Of a stretch of DNA of 64,000 bases, positions 25,489 through 37,270 are shown piece after piece (within the stretch, counting starts at the first letter, position 1; every line of letters begins with the position of its first letter). This DNA comes from Candidatus Nanosyncoccus alces. GTDB taxonomy: Bacteria > Patescibacteriota > Saccharimonadia > Saccharimonadales > Saccharimonadaceae. Below the pieces are notes generated by a model that saw only the letters and a list, made by a program, of their open reading frames with translations, had not been told where the DNA came from and made no database searches. The DNA is taken from contig NZ_PRLM01000001.1 in NCBI RefSeq assembly GCF_004138395.1, forward strand, positions 1 to 64,000, written 5' to 3'. The translations under genes were made by a program, and so were the position numbers.

Positions 25489-26024
25489 TGAAACTGGTGG
25501 TGGGATTAGGAAATCCTGGAGCGCGATATAATTTTACGCGGCATAATTTTGGGTTTTTGGCGTTGGATTTTTATTTTAAAGTGCGGGGGCTAGAGTGGAA
25601 GGACAAGCCGAAGTTTGGCGCATTGTGGGGGCGAGATGGCGACACGATTTTTGTTAAACCGCAGGAATTTTATAATGAAACTGGGCGAGTGGTGGCGGAA
25701 TTTATGCGGTTTTACAAGATTGATGTTTCGGATATTTTGGTAGTGTGCGATGATTTTAATTTGGAATTTGGCAAGTTGCGGTATAGAGCGCAAGGTTCGG
25801 CTGGCGGGAATAACGGGCTAAAATCTATTATTGCGGCGCTAGGAATGGAAGAGTTTGGTAGGTTGCGCTTAGGCACGGGGAATGACGAACTGCGCGGTAG
25901 GATGGGGGATATGGATTTTGTGTTGTCTAAGTTTACGCCAGAAGAAAAGGAAAAATTACCGGATATCTTAGAACAAGTTGTAGAAAAAATTGACGAAAAA
26001 AATGGAGGTGCCTACCGGAATTGA
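25488..26024 (+). CDS. pth: Peptidyl-tRNA hydrolase
   Basis: Pth releases peptides from peptidyl-tRNA that drop off the ribosome. The 178-aa sequence has GLGNPGARYNFTRHNFGF with the catalytic His near residue 20, a substrate-binding NETG, the catalytic Asp in VVCDDFNLEFG, and GSAGGNNGLKSI. It is coupled to der (TAATG). The last codons (GGAYRN) and the stop lie inside the tRNA-Cys gene encoded on the opposite strand, an overlap of 22 nt. Confidence 0.94.
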   Translation: MKLVVGLGNPGARYNFTRHNFGFLALDFYFKVRGLEWKDKPKFGALWGRDGDTIFVKPQEFYNETGRVVAEFMRFYKIDVSDILVVCDDFNLEFGKLRYRAQGSAGGNNGLKSIIAALGMEEFGRLRLGTGNDELRGRMGDMDFVLSKFTPEEKEKLPDILEQVVEKIDEKNGGAYRN

Positions 26025-26076
26025 ACCGGTGTACGCGGTTTTGCAGACCGCTGCGTAACCACTCCGCCAAAGCACC
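26003..26076 (-). tRNA. tRNA-Cys (anticodon GCA)
   Basis: The acceptor GGTGCTT pairs with AGGCACC, the anticodon loop CTGCAAA reads GCA, the T arm is CCGG-TTCAATT-CCGG, the discriminator is U as expected for cysteine, and CCA is encoded. A T-run follows as a possible terminator. The 3' end overlaps pth antisense. Confidence 0.95.
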
Positions 26077-26147
26077 ACCTGGAAGTATTATAGCATATTT
26101 GGCTTTGCTTCTTTGAAAGAAAAATTAACTGAAAATTGGTGGGGAAG

Positions 26148-27071
26148 TTAAATTTGCATGAGGAGTATGCCGATAACGATTAGGATGGTGGCGATAAGAT
26201 GGACAAGGACGATTTTTCTTTGTAGTTTTTCACGGCCAAACTTAGGCCAGATGAGAGTGAGGAGGATCCCCATAAAGAAGATAACAATTGGCTCAGCGGA
26301 GTCTGAAGTCACTGAGGCGATTGCTACGGCAGGTGCGGCAGTTAATGCTCCGCGGTAGGTAAAATCTTTGACTAGGCTGGTGGAAAAATTGAGTAATAGC
26401 GGGCGAAAAACTTTCTTTTTACTTGACTTAACGACATAATGAAAACGTTTGCGCCATTTTGGACGGCAATATACGATTAGAAGGTTGCCAATGCCTTTGC
26501 CTAAAAAGATGAGAATCATTTCATGTACGAAGTTGACGCCTACACTGTTTTCTTTGACGAAAATAATGTTGCCAATGACATCAATTAGTACATAGAGAAC
26601 AGCGTAGAGGGCGGCGCGGATCTTGATTTTACGGCTGCGTTTGCGAGAAGAAAGAATGATGAGCAGCGGTGCAGCGAGAATGATGATGAACGCGATTAAT
26701 TGGAACGGGGAGAAAGTTTCGCCGAGAAAAAACCAGCCGAAAATTAGGTATAAGATAGGTGATAACTGGATAAAGATGCCGATATTGGTAGAATCGTCTA
26801 TTTCAAGAGCTTTGTAGTATGGAATGCCGGAGAGACTATTAAGAAATCCGGCCAGGAGTATTAGAAGGATGGTTGATGCAGATAAGGTGAAGACGTCAAA
26901 TCCGGAAATAATTGCGACGACTATGGATGCAATGATAAAAAGGTAGCCGAAGAAAAGTTTTTGCGATACTGCGTGTTTATCTTTGAAGTAGACATCTGAG
27001 GTGTAGTTATCAATAAAAATACGTAAAACGTCGAAGAATACGGCGACGGCGACGAGGATTAACCAATTCAT
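26148..27071 (-). CDS. EamA/DMT-family transporter
   Basis: The 307-aa protein has about ten hydrophobic helices in two halves, the arrangement of the drug/metabolite transporter superfamily. The first half carries the typical GIPYYKALEIDDSTNIGIFIQLSPI and GWFFLGETFSPFQLIAF stretches. Substrate unknown. I chose ATG 27071 (MNWLILVAV), which overlaps the TGA of the upstream exchanger gene by 4 nt, rather than the ATG 24 nt upstream. The two transporter genes form one operon. Confidence 0.82.
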   Translation of the reverse strand: MNWLILVAVAVFFDVLRIFIDNYTSDVYFKDKHAVSQKLFFGYLFIIASIVVAIISGFDVFTLSASTILLILLAGFLNSLSGIPYYKALEIDDSTNIGIFIQLSPILYLIFGWFFLGETFSPFQLIAFIIILAAPLLIILSSRKRSRKIKIRAALYAVLYVLIDVIGNIIFVKENSVGVNFVHEMILIFLGKGIGNLLIVYCRPKWRKRFHYVVKSSKKKVFRPLLLNFSTSLVKDFTYRGALTAAPAVAIASVTSDSAEPIVIFFMGILLTLIWPKFGREKLQRKIVLVHLIATILIVIGILLMQI

Positions 27072-28042
27072 GCTAGTGCTCCGTAGATAATGCATCCGTA
27101 ATAAATTGCGAATATAGTAAGCATAAGAGCACCATCAACGCGAGAGATTTTATGATCTCGGCGTGTTAGGATGAACAATAAAACGGCAGATGAAACAAGC
27201 ATGATTAGGTCGATAGCCTGGAAACTTTCTGGAGTGATAGTTCCGAAGATGGCGACCGGTAGTCCCATAACTATGCAAATGTTAAAAATATTGCTGCCGA
27301 TGATGTTGCCGACTATTAGATCGGTTTCTTTATGGCGAGCGGCAATGATAGTCGTGACAAGTTCGGGCAACGAAGTCCCGATAGCGATAACAGTGAGAGC
27401 GATAATACGATCAGAGACCCCTATGGTGGAGGCAAGAAAAGAAGCACTGTTAACCACGAGTTGGCTGCCTAAAACTAAACCGACTAATCCGACTACAGTG
27501 AGAAAAAAAGATTTGCCAAGTTTGTACTGTGGTTTTTCGCTTTTTTGAGATTTGATTTCGTGATTACGTTTTGCCATGACGATGAGATAATAGAGGAAAA
27601 TAGCGAAAAAGAGTAGACAAATAATAGCGTCACTACGAGTGATGGAGTTGGTGGCGGCGTTGGCTAGGGACATATCTAGGGATAATACTACTAGGGCAGT
27701 AGAAATGAGCAAGAGGATGGGGAGTTCTTTTTTGACGGTATTCTTATTGACGGTAATAGGGCAGATAAGGGCGCCAACACCGATTAGTAGTAGTATATTG
27801 ATGATATTGCTACCAATGACATTGCCAAGCAGCATGTCAGTGGAACCAGAAGCGAGGGAACTGATAGAGACAGCGAGTTCTGGTGCGCTGGTGCCAAATG
27901 CTACAATTGTGAGACCAATTAGAGTTTTGGAAACTTTAAAATTAGTAGCGATAGATGAAGCACCGTTGACGAGCCAATCTGCGCCTTTGATAAGAATGGC
28001 GAAACCGATAATTAGGAGGGCGATTTGTAGAATTATTTCCAT
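27068..28042 (-). CDS. Na+/Ca2+ exchanger (CaCA) family protein, YrbG-like
   Basis: The 324-aa protein has about ten membrane helices and the two inverted alpha repeats of cation/Ca2+ exchangers: LTIVAFGTSAPELAVSI...GNVIGSNIINI and LTVIAIGTSLPELVTTI...GNIIGSNIFNI. The Glu/Asn residues there bind Ca2+ and Na+. It likely exports Ca2+ in exchange for Na+ or H+. A TATAAT lies 12 nt before the ATG and no Shine-Dalgarno is seen, so the leader is about 5 nt. Confidence 0.9.
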   Translation of the reverse strand: MEIILQIALLIIGFAILIKGADWLVNGASSIATNFKVSKTLIGLTIVAFGTSAPELAVSISSLASGSTDMLLGNVIGSNIINILLLIGVGALICPITVNKNTVKKELPILLLISTALVVLSLDMSLANAATNSITRSDAIICLLFFAIFLYYLIVMAKRNHEIKSQKSEKPQYKLGKSFFLTVVGLVGLVLGSQLVVNSASFLASTIGVSDRIIALTVIAIGTSLPELVTTIIAARHKETDLIVGNIIGSNIFNICIVMGLPVAIFGTITPESFQAIDLIMLVSSAVLLFILTRRDHKISRVDGALMLTIFAIYYGCIIYGALA

Positions 28043-28163
28043 ATGTTTGTCTTGATTATATTTATGTTAATTATAGCATGGAACTTTACAAAATTAGCTA
28101 TTTTTGGTATATATGGGGTTATAAGATACAAAAATAAAAACGATAGACAAAAAGGAGAGTTAA

Positions 28164-28601
28164 ATGAAGGTAACTTTCAGGGTGGCGAGTAAGAGAAATT
28201 TGAAGAGTATAGTTGAACTATGCAACGAGTGTTTTGACGAAAATACTTCTTTGGCTTATGCTAAGAAAATTTGGAAGAAGAATAAACACGACAAGAACCA
28301 AATTTATATAGTTGGTTATGTAGATGGCAAGATTGCGGCGCATGCCAAAGTTAATATTATTCCGACGATTTATGAAGATATGAATACTTACGCTATTTTG
28401 AATCATATTTGTGTGAAGCCGGGTTTTCGGCGCTTGCATATCGGTACGAGGTTATTGGATGCTTGTTTTAAGGTGGCGAAGCAGCATAATTGCAAGACGG
28501 TAGAATTGTGGTCGAAGAATTTTCGGGTAGCGGCGCATGGGTTGTATCACAAGTACGGCTTTGAGGTGATGGATGCAAAATTTTTTGAAAAACGTGTCTA
28601 A
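28164..28601 (+). CDS. GNAT family N-acetyltransferase
   Basis: The 145-aa protein has the GNAT fold: N-terminal VASKRNLKSIVELCNECF, a beta strand ILNHICVKPGFRR, and the acetyl-CoA pyrophosphate-binding loop RRLHIGTRLLDACF (an R/QxxGxG/A variant). The C-terminal HGLYHKYGFEVMDAKFFEK is a common ending. The substrate is unknown. AAGGAG lies before the ATG. The 393-aa gene follows 11 nt later with a strong Shine-Dalgarno, so both are probably one transcript. Confidence 0.85.
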   Translation: MKVTFRVASKRNLKSIVELCNECFDENTSLAYAKKIWKKNKHDKNQIYIVGYVDGKIAAHAKVNIIPTIYEDMNTYAILNHICVKPGFRRLHIGTRLLDACFKVAKQHNCKTVELWSKNFRVAAHGLYHKYGFEVMDAKFFEKRV

Positions 28602-28612
28602 AGGAGGCATCA

Positions 28613-29794
28613 ATGAAAATCAATAACGTTTATGTGGGTGGGTGGTATCAGAGAACAATGTTGCAGCTCTCGGAGATTTATGATTTCTTGCGAAACTGTG
28701 AGGTAAAAATTAAACTTGATAAAAAGAAGCTAGAGGTACATCGCAAAAATTTGGAAATTGGAAACATTTCTTATGGCGTGTCTGGTGAGGAATTTGTGTA
28801 TTTTACCACTGCGAATGGCATTAGCGTAAAGATTTTTGAAGACGGGTTGATAATACTTGGCAATAAAGATATTAGCGAAGATACACTTTTTACAGACATT
28901 GATAAAGTACAAAATTATTACGAGACGAAATTGTCTCCAGCTTTGAATTATTTGTTTAGTTTGGGTGCGCCGGTACCAAAAGAGTTGGCGGGCATAAAAA
29001 ATATATATCCTTACTTTATCGTGTGTGAGAAAGCTACCGATTCGGAGATGCAGGGTTTGTTGGCGAAGACCGAAGGGCAACAGTATTTTGAGTTTAAGAA
29101 TAATAAATATGATGTAATTCGGGGAGATAAATATTACTTTATCAACAATAAGACGCGCTCAGGTGATCAAATAGAACGTTATATTGAAGAGCAGGTCTTT
29201 ATTCGTGAATTTAAAGCGCAGTTACATCGGTATTTAAATATTCATCGGATTATTTGGGAGAAGATTGATCAGGTAAAAGCTCATTCAAGGGTGAAGGGGG
29301 CGGATATTGTAAAATTTACTACAAAGTTGGAAGCTTATGCCAAGACGATTAATTTGATTGATGGGCGAATTAAACAAATGAGCACTTACATTCCGACGCG
29401 AGAAAGAATTGCAAAGAGCGATAAAGATTTGGAAGAGTTTTTGGAAATTTCTGGATACCGCTACGAAACTTTGCGCGATACATTGGACTATATCAAATAT
29501 CTTTGGAATATGACAGAGAATTACGTAAGTGCGGCCTTGAAACAGTTTGAAAGTTTGAAGAGTGATATTACAAGTAAATCAGTAAATAGTTTGACGATTG
29601 TGACGTCGATGAGTGCTGGTGCGGCGATTTTGGGATTATTCACTAAAGCAGAGCCTACTTTTACGGCGTTTGGATTTATGTATTTCTTTATTTTAGCGTT
29701 AGTAGGTTGGGGATCGCAGAAGATTTTGTCTTACGTTGGTAATCGTCAGAAGTACGATGTGACCGACGTGGAATACGAAAAAGATATAAAATAA
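28613..29794 (+). CDS. Membrane-anchored coiled-coil protein of unknown function
   Basis: The 393-aa protein has an N-terminal mixed alpha/beta half, then a long helical region (about 185-320) rich in Glu, Lys and Ile likely to form coiled coils, followed by two hydrophobic segments near the C terminus (about 328-345 and 348-368) and a short charged tail. The helical-then-two-TM layout recalls CorA-type or RMND1/Sif2-type proteins, but no GxN motif is present. AAAGGAGG precedes the ATG. Not otherwise recognised. Confidence 0.6.
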   Translation: MKINNVYVGGWYQRTMLQLSEIYDFLRNCEVKIKLDKKKLEVHRKNLEIGNISYGVSGEEFVYFTTANGISVKIFEDGLIILGNKDISEDTLFTDIDKVQNYYETKLSPALNYLFSLGAPVPKELAGIKNIYPYFIVCEKATDSEMQGLLAKTEGQQYFEFKNNKYDVIRGDKYYFINNKTRSGDQIERYIEEQVFIREFKAQLHRYLNIHRIIWEKIDQVKAHSRVKGADIVKFTTKLEAYAKTINLIDGRIKQMSTYIPTRERIAKSDKDLEEFLEISGYRYETLRDTLDYIKYLWNMTENYVSAALKQFESLKSDITSKSVNSLTIVTSMSAGAAILGLFTKAEPTFTAFGFMYFFILALVGWGSQKILSYVGNRQKYDVTDVEYEKDIK

Positions 29795-29799
29795 AAAAA

Positions 29800-29876
29800 T
29801 GGTGCGAATGAAGAGACTCTAACTCTCGACCTCTTCCTTGGCAAGGAAGCGCTCTAAACAACTGAGCTACATTCGC
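29800..29876 (-). tRNA. tRNA-Gly (anticodon GCC)
   Basis: The acceptor GCGAATG pairs with CATTCGC; the anticodon loop TTGCCAA reads GCC; D arm GCTCAG and an encoded CCA are present. It lies 5 nt beyond the stop of the converging coiled-coil gene. Confidence 0.94.
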
Positions 29877-29942
29877 ACGTTGATGTAGTTATTATATCAT
29901 ATATTTTTGGTCTTGCATACATTTTTGCCGAAAAAACTGTGC

Positions 29943-29948
29943 TATAAT
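29943..29948 (+). promoter_or_regulatory. -10 element of the lemA-htpX-ligA operon
   Basis: TGCTATAAT, an extended -10, lies 26 nt before the lemA ATG; the leader contains AAGGAG. No downstream promoter of this quality is seen through ligA, so the four genes up to 34663 may share it. Confidence 0.55.
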
Positions 29949-29974
29949 GGTTATATAAATTAAAAGGAGAGAAT

Positions 29975-30553
29975 ATGTCCACAGGTGGAATTATAGCAAT
30001 TGTGGTGGTCGTGGTTATTATCTTGATTATCGCAGTAATAGCGGGGTCTTATAATGGCCTAGTAAAGTTAAATGAGCGCGTGAATGAGGCATGGTCTGAT
30101 ATTACTGTGCAGCTTAAATATCGTGCGGATTTGATTCCTAACGTGGTAGAAACAGTGAAGGGTTACGCTAAGCACGAGAAAGAAACCTTCCAGATGGTAA
30201 CTGAAGCACGCAGTGCAGTGATGGGTGCGAAGACTGTAAAGCAGGTAGCTGAGGCGGAGAAGGAAATGCAAGGTGCCCTTGGCCGGATTTTTGCGATCGC
30301 GGAGGCTTATCCTGAACTTAAGGCCAATGAAAATTTTAAAACTTTGCAGACACAACTCCAAGATGTAGAAGATAAAATTCAGGCGGCGCGCAGGTTTTAT
30401 AACGCTGGTGCGAAGGAACTTAATACTAAGATTATGACTTTCCCGACTAATTTGATTAATAATATGGTGGGACATTTTAAGAAGCGGGATTATTTTGAGG
30501 TAGAAGAATCTGAGAAGGCAAAGATTGAGAAGGCACCGGAAGTAAAATTCTAA
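29975..30553 (+). CDS. lemA: LemA family protein
   Basis: The 192-aa protein has one N-terminal membrane helix (about 4-26) and the LemA helical-bundle domain: YNGLVKLNERVNEAWSDI, LKYRADLIPNVVETVKGY, AEAYPELKANENFKTLQ and RFYNAGAKELNTKI. LemA proteins are membrane-anchored; their function is not settled. The pairing with htpX downstream is common and suggests a shared role in membrane or envelope quality control. Confidence 0.93.
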   Translation: MSTGGIIAIVVVVVIILIIAVIAGSYNGLVKLNERVNEAWSDITVQLKYRADLIPNVVETVKGYAKHEKETFQMVTEARSAVMGAKTVKQVAEAEKEMQGALGRIFAIAEAYPELKANENFKTLQTQLQDVEDKIQAARRFYNAGAKELNTKIMTFPTNLINNMVGHFKKRDYFEVEESEKAKIEKAPEVKF

Positions 30554-30587
30554 TTAATATTGTTGTAGGCGTAAATAGAGGCTGACA

Positions 30588-31446
30588 ATGTATAAACAGA
30601 TTGCTGAGAATAAGCGCAAGACCGTGTTTATAATAATAGGGTTTGTGATAATGATTGGCGCGATTGCGGGGGTTTTTGCGTATTTTTATAAAGACTCGTG
30701 GATTGCGGTGTGGACGGTTGTAGTATCGATTATTTACGCCTTAATACAGTATTATCTTGCTGGAGATATCGCGATGGCGATGACTGGTGCGAAGGAGATT
30801 GCCAAAAAAGATAATCCTAGACTTTACAATATAGTGGAGAATTTGTCGATTACTACTGGATTACCGATGCCCAAGGTATATGTTATAGATGATAAAGCGC
30901 CGAATGCATTTGCTACGGGTCGTGATCCGAAGCATGCAGCGGTGGCTGCTACTACTGGACTTGTGGACATTATGGATGATAAGGAATTGACTGCAGTGAT
31001 GGCGCATGAGATGTCGCATGTAAAAAATTACGATATTCGGGTGAGTATGATAGTATTTGGGTTGGTGTGTGTGATAGGGCTAATTTCCGATATTGCGTTT
31101 AGGATGATGTTTTATGGTAATCGACGACGCGATAATGAGGGTAGTCCGGTGGGATATGCGTTGATTGTAATTGCTGCAATACTTTCGCCGATAGTGGCCG
31201 GAGTGGCGCAGATGGCGGTTTCGCGACAGAGGGAATATCTGGCGGATGCGTCAGCGGTTAATATTACACGGTATCCGGAAGGTATGATAGCGGCGCTTAA
31301 GAAGTTGCAATCACATTCGCAACCGATGAAGAGCCAAAATATTGCCACAGAGGCCATGTATATAAATAATCCTTTGCGGAAGGGTTTCTTTAGTAATCTG
31401 TTTAGCTCACATCCACCGATCGAGAAACGAATAGAAAGGCTGGAAC

Positions 31447-31466
<20 letters not shown>
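30588..31466 (+). CDS. htpX: HtpX-type membrane zinc metalloprotease (M48)
   Basis: The 292-aa protein has two N-terminal membrane helices, the zinc-binding HEMSH at about residues 139-143, a second pair of hydrophobic segments (about 155-215), and the third zinc ligand Glu in REYLADASAV. HtpX degrades misfolded membrane proteins together with FtsH, which is encoded at 44.8 kb. It overlaps the following gene by 20 nt. Confidence 0.94.
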
Positions 31467-34697
<3,231 letters not shown>

Positions 34698-34771
34698 AGC
34701 CAGTGGATTTATTATAACAAAAGCTGCCAAAAACTGCAAGAGCGGGCGAATGTTATGGTAAACTAGTATAT

Positions 34772-36202
34772 ATGAGTAAACTTTTCAAAAGAACAAAAAT
34801 TTTAGCGACGATTGGGCCAGCGACGAATACGGCCGAAAAGATTGAAGAAGTGATTATGGCGGGGGTAAATGGGTGTAGGCTAAACTGTTCGCATGGATCA
34901 AACGAAGAGCGCGATCAGCAGATAAAATGGATTCGTGAAGCAGCAGCAAAAAAGGGGCGTAGCGTGGCGATCTTGCAGGATTTGCAAGGGCCAAAGATTC
35001 GTTTGGGTTTTATTAAGGACAATCATTTGGATTTAAAGGTTGGTGACGAATTGATATTGGAAGCGGCAGAGGGGTTTGAGCATGATGGTGGAATGGTAGT
35101 GCCGGTGCAGTATAATTTAGCCGAGAAAGTGAAGGTGGGTGAACCTTTGTCGATGTTTGATGGAAAAGTAAAAAGTGAGGTGATGGAAGTCGTCTCGGAT
35201 ACAGCGATTAAGGTGAAGATTTTGAACGACGGATTTATTATGTCTAAGAAAGGCTTAAATTTGCCGGATACGGATTTCGGTGGGGACATTTTGACCGAGA
35301 AGGACATGGCGGATATTGAATATGGTGCTGGATGTGACTATGATTATGTGTCTTTGTCTTTCGTGCAGTCTGCAAATGACATTGAGAAATTAAAACAGAT
35401 TTTGTTGTCGTTAGGTTCTACAGCTAAAGTTGTAGCAAAGATTGAAACAAAGAAAGCGATTGAGAGTGAAGAGAATTTGGAGGCTATAGTAAAAGCGGCC
35501 GATGGTATTATGGTGGCGCGTGGAGATATGGCGGTCGAGGCTGGTGCAGAAGTAGTACCGATTATCCAGCGCAAATTGATTGCGATGTGCAGAGCAAACT
35601 CGAAACTTTGTATCGTAGCGACGCAGATGCTTAGTTCGATGGTGGATTCGCCGGAGCCTACACGTGCGGAAGTTAGCGATGTAGCTACAGCTGTAGTGCA
35701 GGGTGCAGATGCAGTGATGCTTTCTGACGAGACTGCGAACGGTAAGTATCCTCTAGAAACAGTAAAAGCTATGAAAAAGGTGATTTTGTATACGCAAAAT
35801 CATTCACGTTTGGCAGCAGTGTCCAGAGCGATTAGCAAAGATAAGATTTATGATGCGATTTCTAACGCTGCGGCGAGATTAGCTGAGAATATTGAGGCTG
35901 ATGTGATAGTGTGCCAGACGGCGTCTGGGGTAACTGCTACGACGATGGCGGCGCAGCGACCAAACTTGCCAATTATTACTGTGACGGCGAATCAAAGAGT
36001 AGCGAACCAGTTGGCGCTCATATACGCAAATTCAGCATTTGTGCGTCCGTATTCACCAGATTTCGGTTACGATTTAGCAAAAGAATTGAAGAATTCAGAG
36101 TATTTACATACTAAAGAGGGCGAGAAGGATTTGTTGGCAGTGATAGTATCTGGAGATAAGGACAAAATTGGCACAGATACAGTAAAAGTGCGTTATGTAT
36201 AG
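34772..36202 (+). CDS. pyk: Pyruvate kinase
   Basis: Pyk converts PEP and ADP to pyruvate and ATP. The 476-aa protein has KILATIGPATNTAEKI, NCSHGSNEER, LQDLQGPKIRLGF, the B domain, the catalytic KIETKKAIE, MVARGDMAVE and TQMLSSM. The C-terminal regulatory domain is complete. The -10 TGGTAAACT lies 7 nt before ATG and no Shine-Dalgarno is seen, so the mRNA is probably leaderless. pgk follows after 9 nt with a strong Shine-Dalgarno, giving a pyk-pgk glycolytic operon. Confidence 0.96.
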   Translation: MSKLFKRTKILATIGPATNTAEKIEEVIMAGVNGCRLNCSHGSNEERDQQIKWIREAAAKKGRSVAILQDLQGPKIRLGFIKDNHLDLKVGDELILEAAEGFEHDGGMVVPVQYNLAEKVKVGEPLSMFDGKVKSEVMEVVSDTAIKVKILNDGFIMSKKGLNLPDTDFGGDILTEKDMADIEYGAGCDYDYVSLSFVQSANDIEKLKQILLSLGSTAKVVAKIETKKAIESEENLEAIVKAADGIMVARGDMAVEAGAEVVPIIQRKLIAMCRANSKLCIVATQMLSSMVDSPEPTRAEVSDVATAVVQGADAVMLSDETANGKYPLETVKAMKKVILYTQNHSRLAAVSRAISKDKIYDAISNAAARLAENIEADVIVCQTASGVTATTMAAQRPNLPIITVTANQRVANQLALIYANSAFVRPYSPDFGYDLAKELKNSEYLHTKEGEKDLLAVIVSGDKDKIGTDTVKVRYV

Positions 36203-36211
36203 GAGGATGTG

Positions 36212-37267
36212 ATGTATCAAACGATTCGCGATGTAGATGTAAAGGGTAAGACTATACTAGTGCGGGTGGATTACAATGTGCCACTTGATGGCGACAAAAT
36301 CACGGACGATCTTAGAGTGCGAGCGAGTCTGCCGACGTTAGAATATTTGCGTGCGGCAGGTGCAGAGAAAATTATAGTGATTTCGCATCTAGGGAGACCG
36401 GAAGGAAAGGATGAATCTCTCTCACTGGGAATAGTAGCAAAGGCATTGGGGAAGATGCTGCCGGATGTGGCTTTTGTCTCTGAGGTTGATGGTAAAGAGG
36501 TAAAGGAGGCCGTTGCTAGATTGAAAAATGGTGGGATTTTGATGTTGGAAAATTTGCGGTTTTATTCTGGGGAAAAGGCGAATTCGTCAGATTTTATTCA
36601 GAGCATTATTGAAACGACTGGTGCAGAAATTTATGTACAGGATGGGTTTGCGGTGGTGCATCGAGCGCATGCTTCGACGGATGCAGTGGCGAAGTTTTTG
36701 CCGGTGTATATGGGATTGTTGCTAGAGAAGGAAATAACGAACTTAGAAAAAGTAGCTAATGATCCGGAAAAGCCTGTACTTTTGATAATTGGCGGGTCAA
36801 AAGTTGAAGATAAAAAACCATTGATTGAAAAGTTCATGAGAAGCGCTGATCGAATCGTGGTAGGTGGAAAGATTGCAGCGGATGGTTACGAAGGTAAAGG
36901 AAATATCTATGTAGCGGAAGATTTCGATGAAGATAGTGCTGGAGCGAAGTTAGATGTAGGTCCACTATCTATGGCAAAGATTGCTGGTTTTATTACAGAT
37001 GCTAAGACGATAATATGGAATGGCTTGCTTGGCAAAGCAGAGGACCCGGCTTATGCAACTGCGTCGACTATTACTGCAGAGATGATTGGCGAAAAGGAGG
37101 ATGCTGAGACTGTTATATGTGGCGGTGATACGACTGGGTTTGTGGAGAATTTGATGAAAGACCATTCGAACCTGAAATATTCGTTGGTCTCTACTGGTGG
37201 TGGGGCAGCTTTGGAGCTCTTGGCGGGTAAGAGGTTGCCTGGGCTTGAGGTGATTAAGAAGAACTAG
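36212..37267 (+). CDS. pgk: Phosphoglycerate kinase (short form)
   Basis: Pgk makes ATP from 1,3-bisphosphoglycerate. Conserved segments are VRVDYNVPLDG, ISHLGRPEGKD, LMLENLRFYSGE, DGFAVVHRAHAS, IIGGSKVEDK and the C-terminal GGDTTGFVE and STGGGAALELLAG. The product is about 351 aa versus the usual 390-415. I chose ATG 36212 because AGGAGG ends 5 nt before it; the GTG at 36209 is too close. It converges on murA with only 3 nt between stops. Confidence 0.95.
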   Translation: MYQTIRDVDVKGKTILVRVDYNVPLDGDKITDDLRVRASLPTLEYLRAAGAEKIIVISHLGRPEGKDESLSLGIVAKALGKMLPDVAFVSEVDGKEVKEAVARLKNGGILMLENLRFYSGEKANSSDFIQSIIETTGAEIYVQDGFAVVHRAHASTDAVAKFLPVYMGLLLEKEITNLEKVANDPEKPVLLIIGGSKVEDKKPLIEKFMRSADRIVVGGKIAADGYEGKGNIYVAEDFDEDSAGAKLDVGPLSMAKIAGFITDAKTIIWNGLLGKAEDPAYATASTITAEMIGEKEDAETVICGGDTTGFVENLMKDHSNLKYSLVSTGGGAALELLAGKRLPGLEVIKKN

Positions 37268-37270
37268 AGT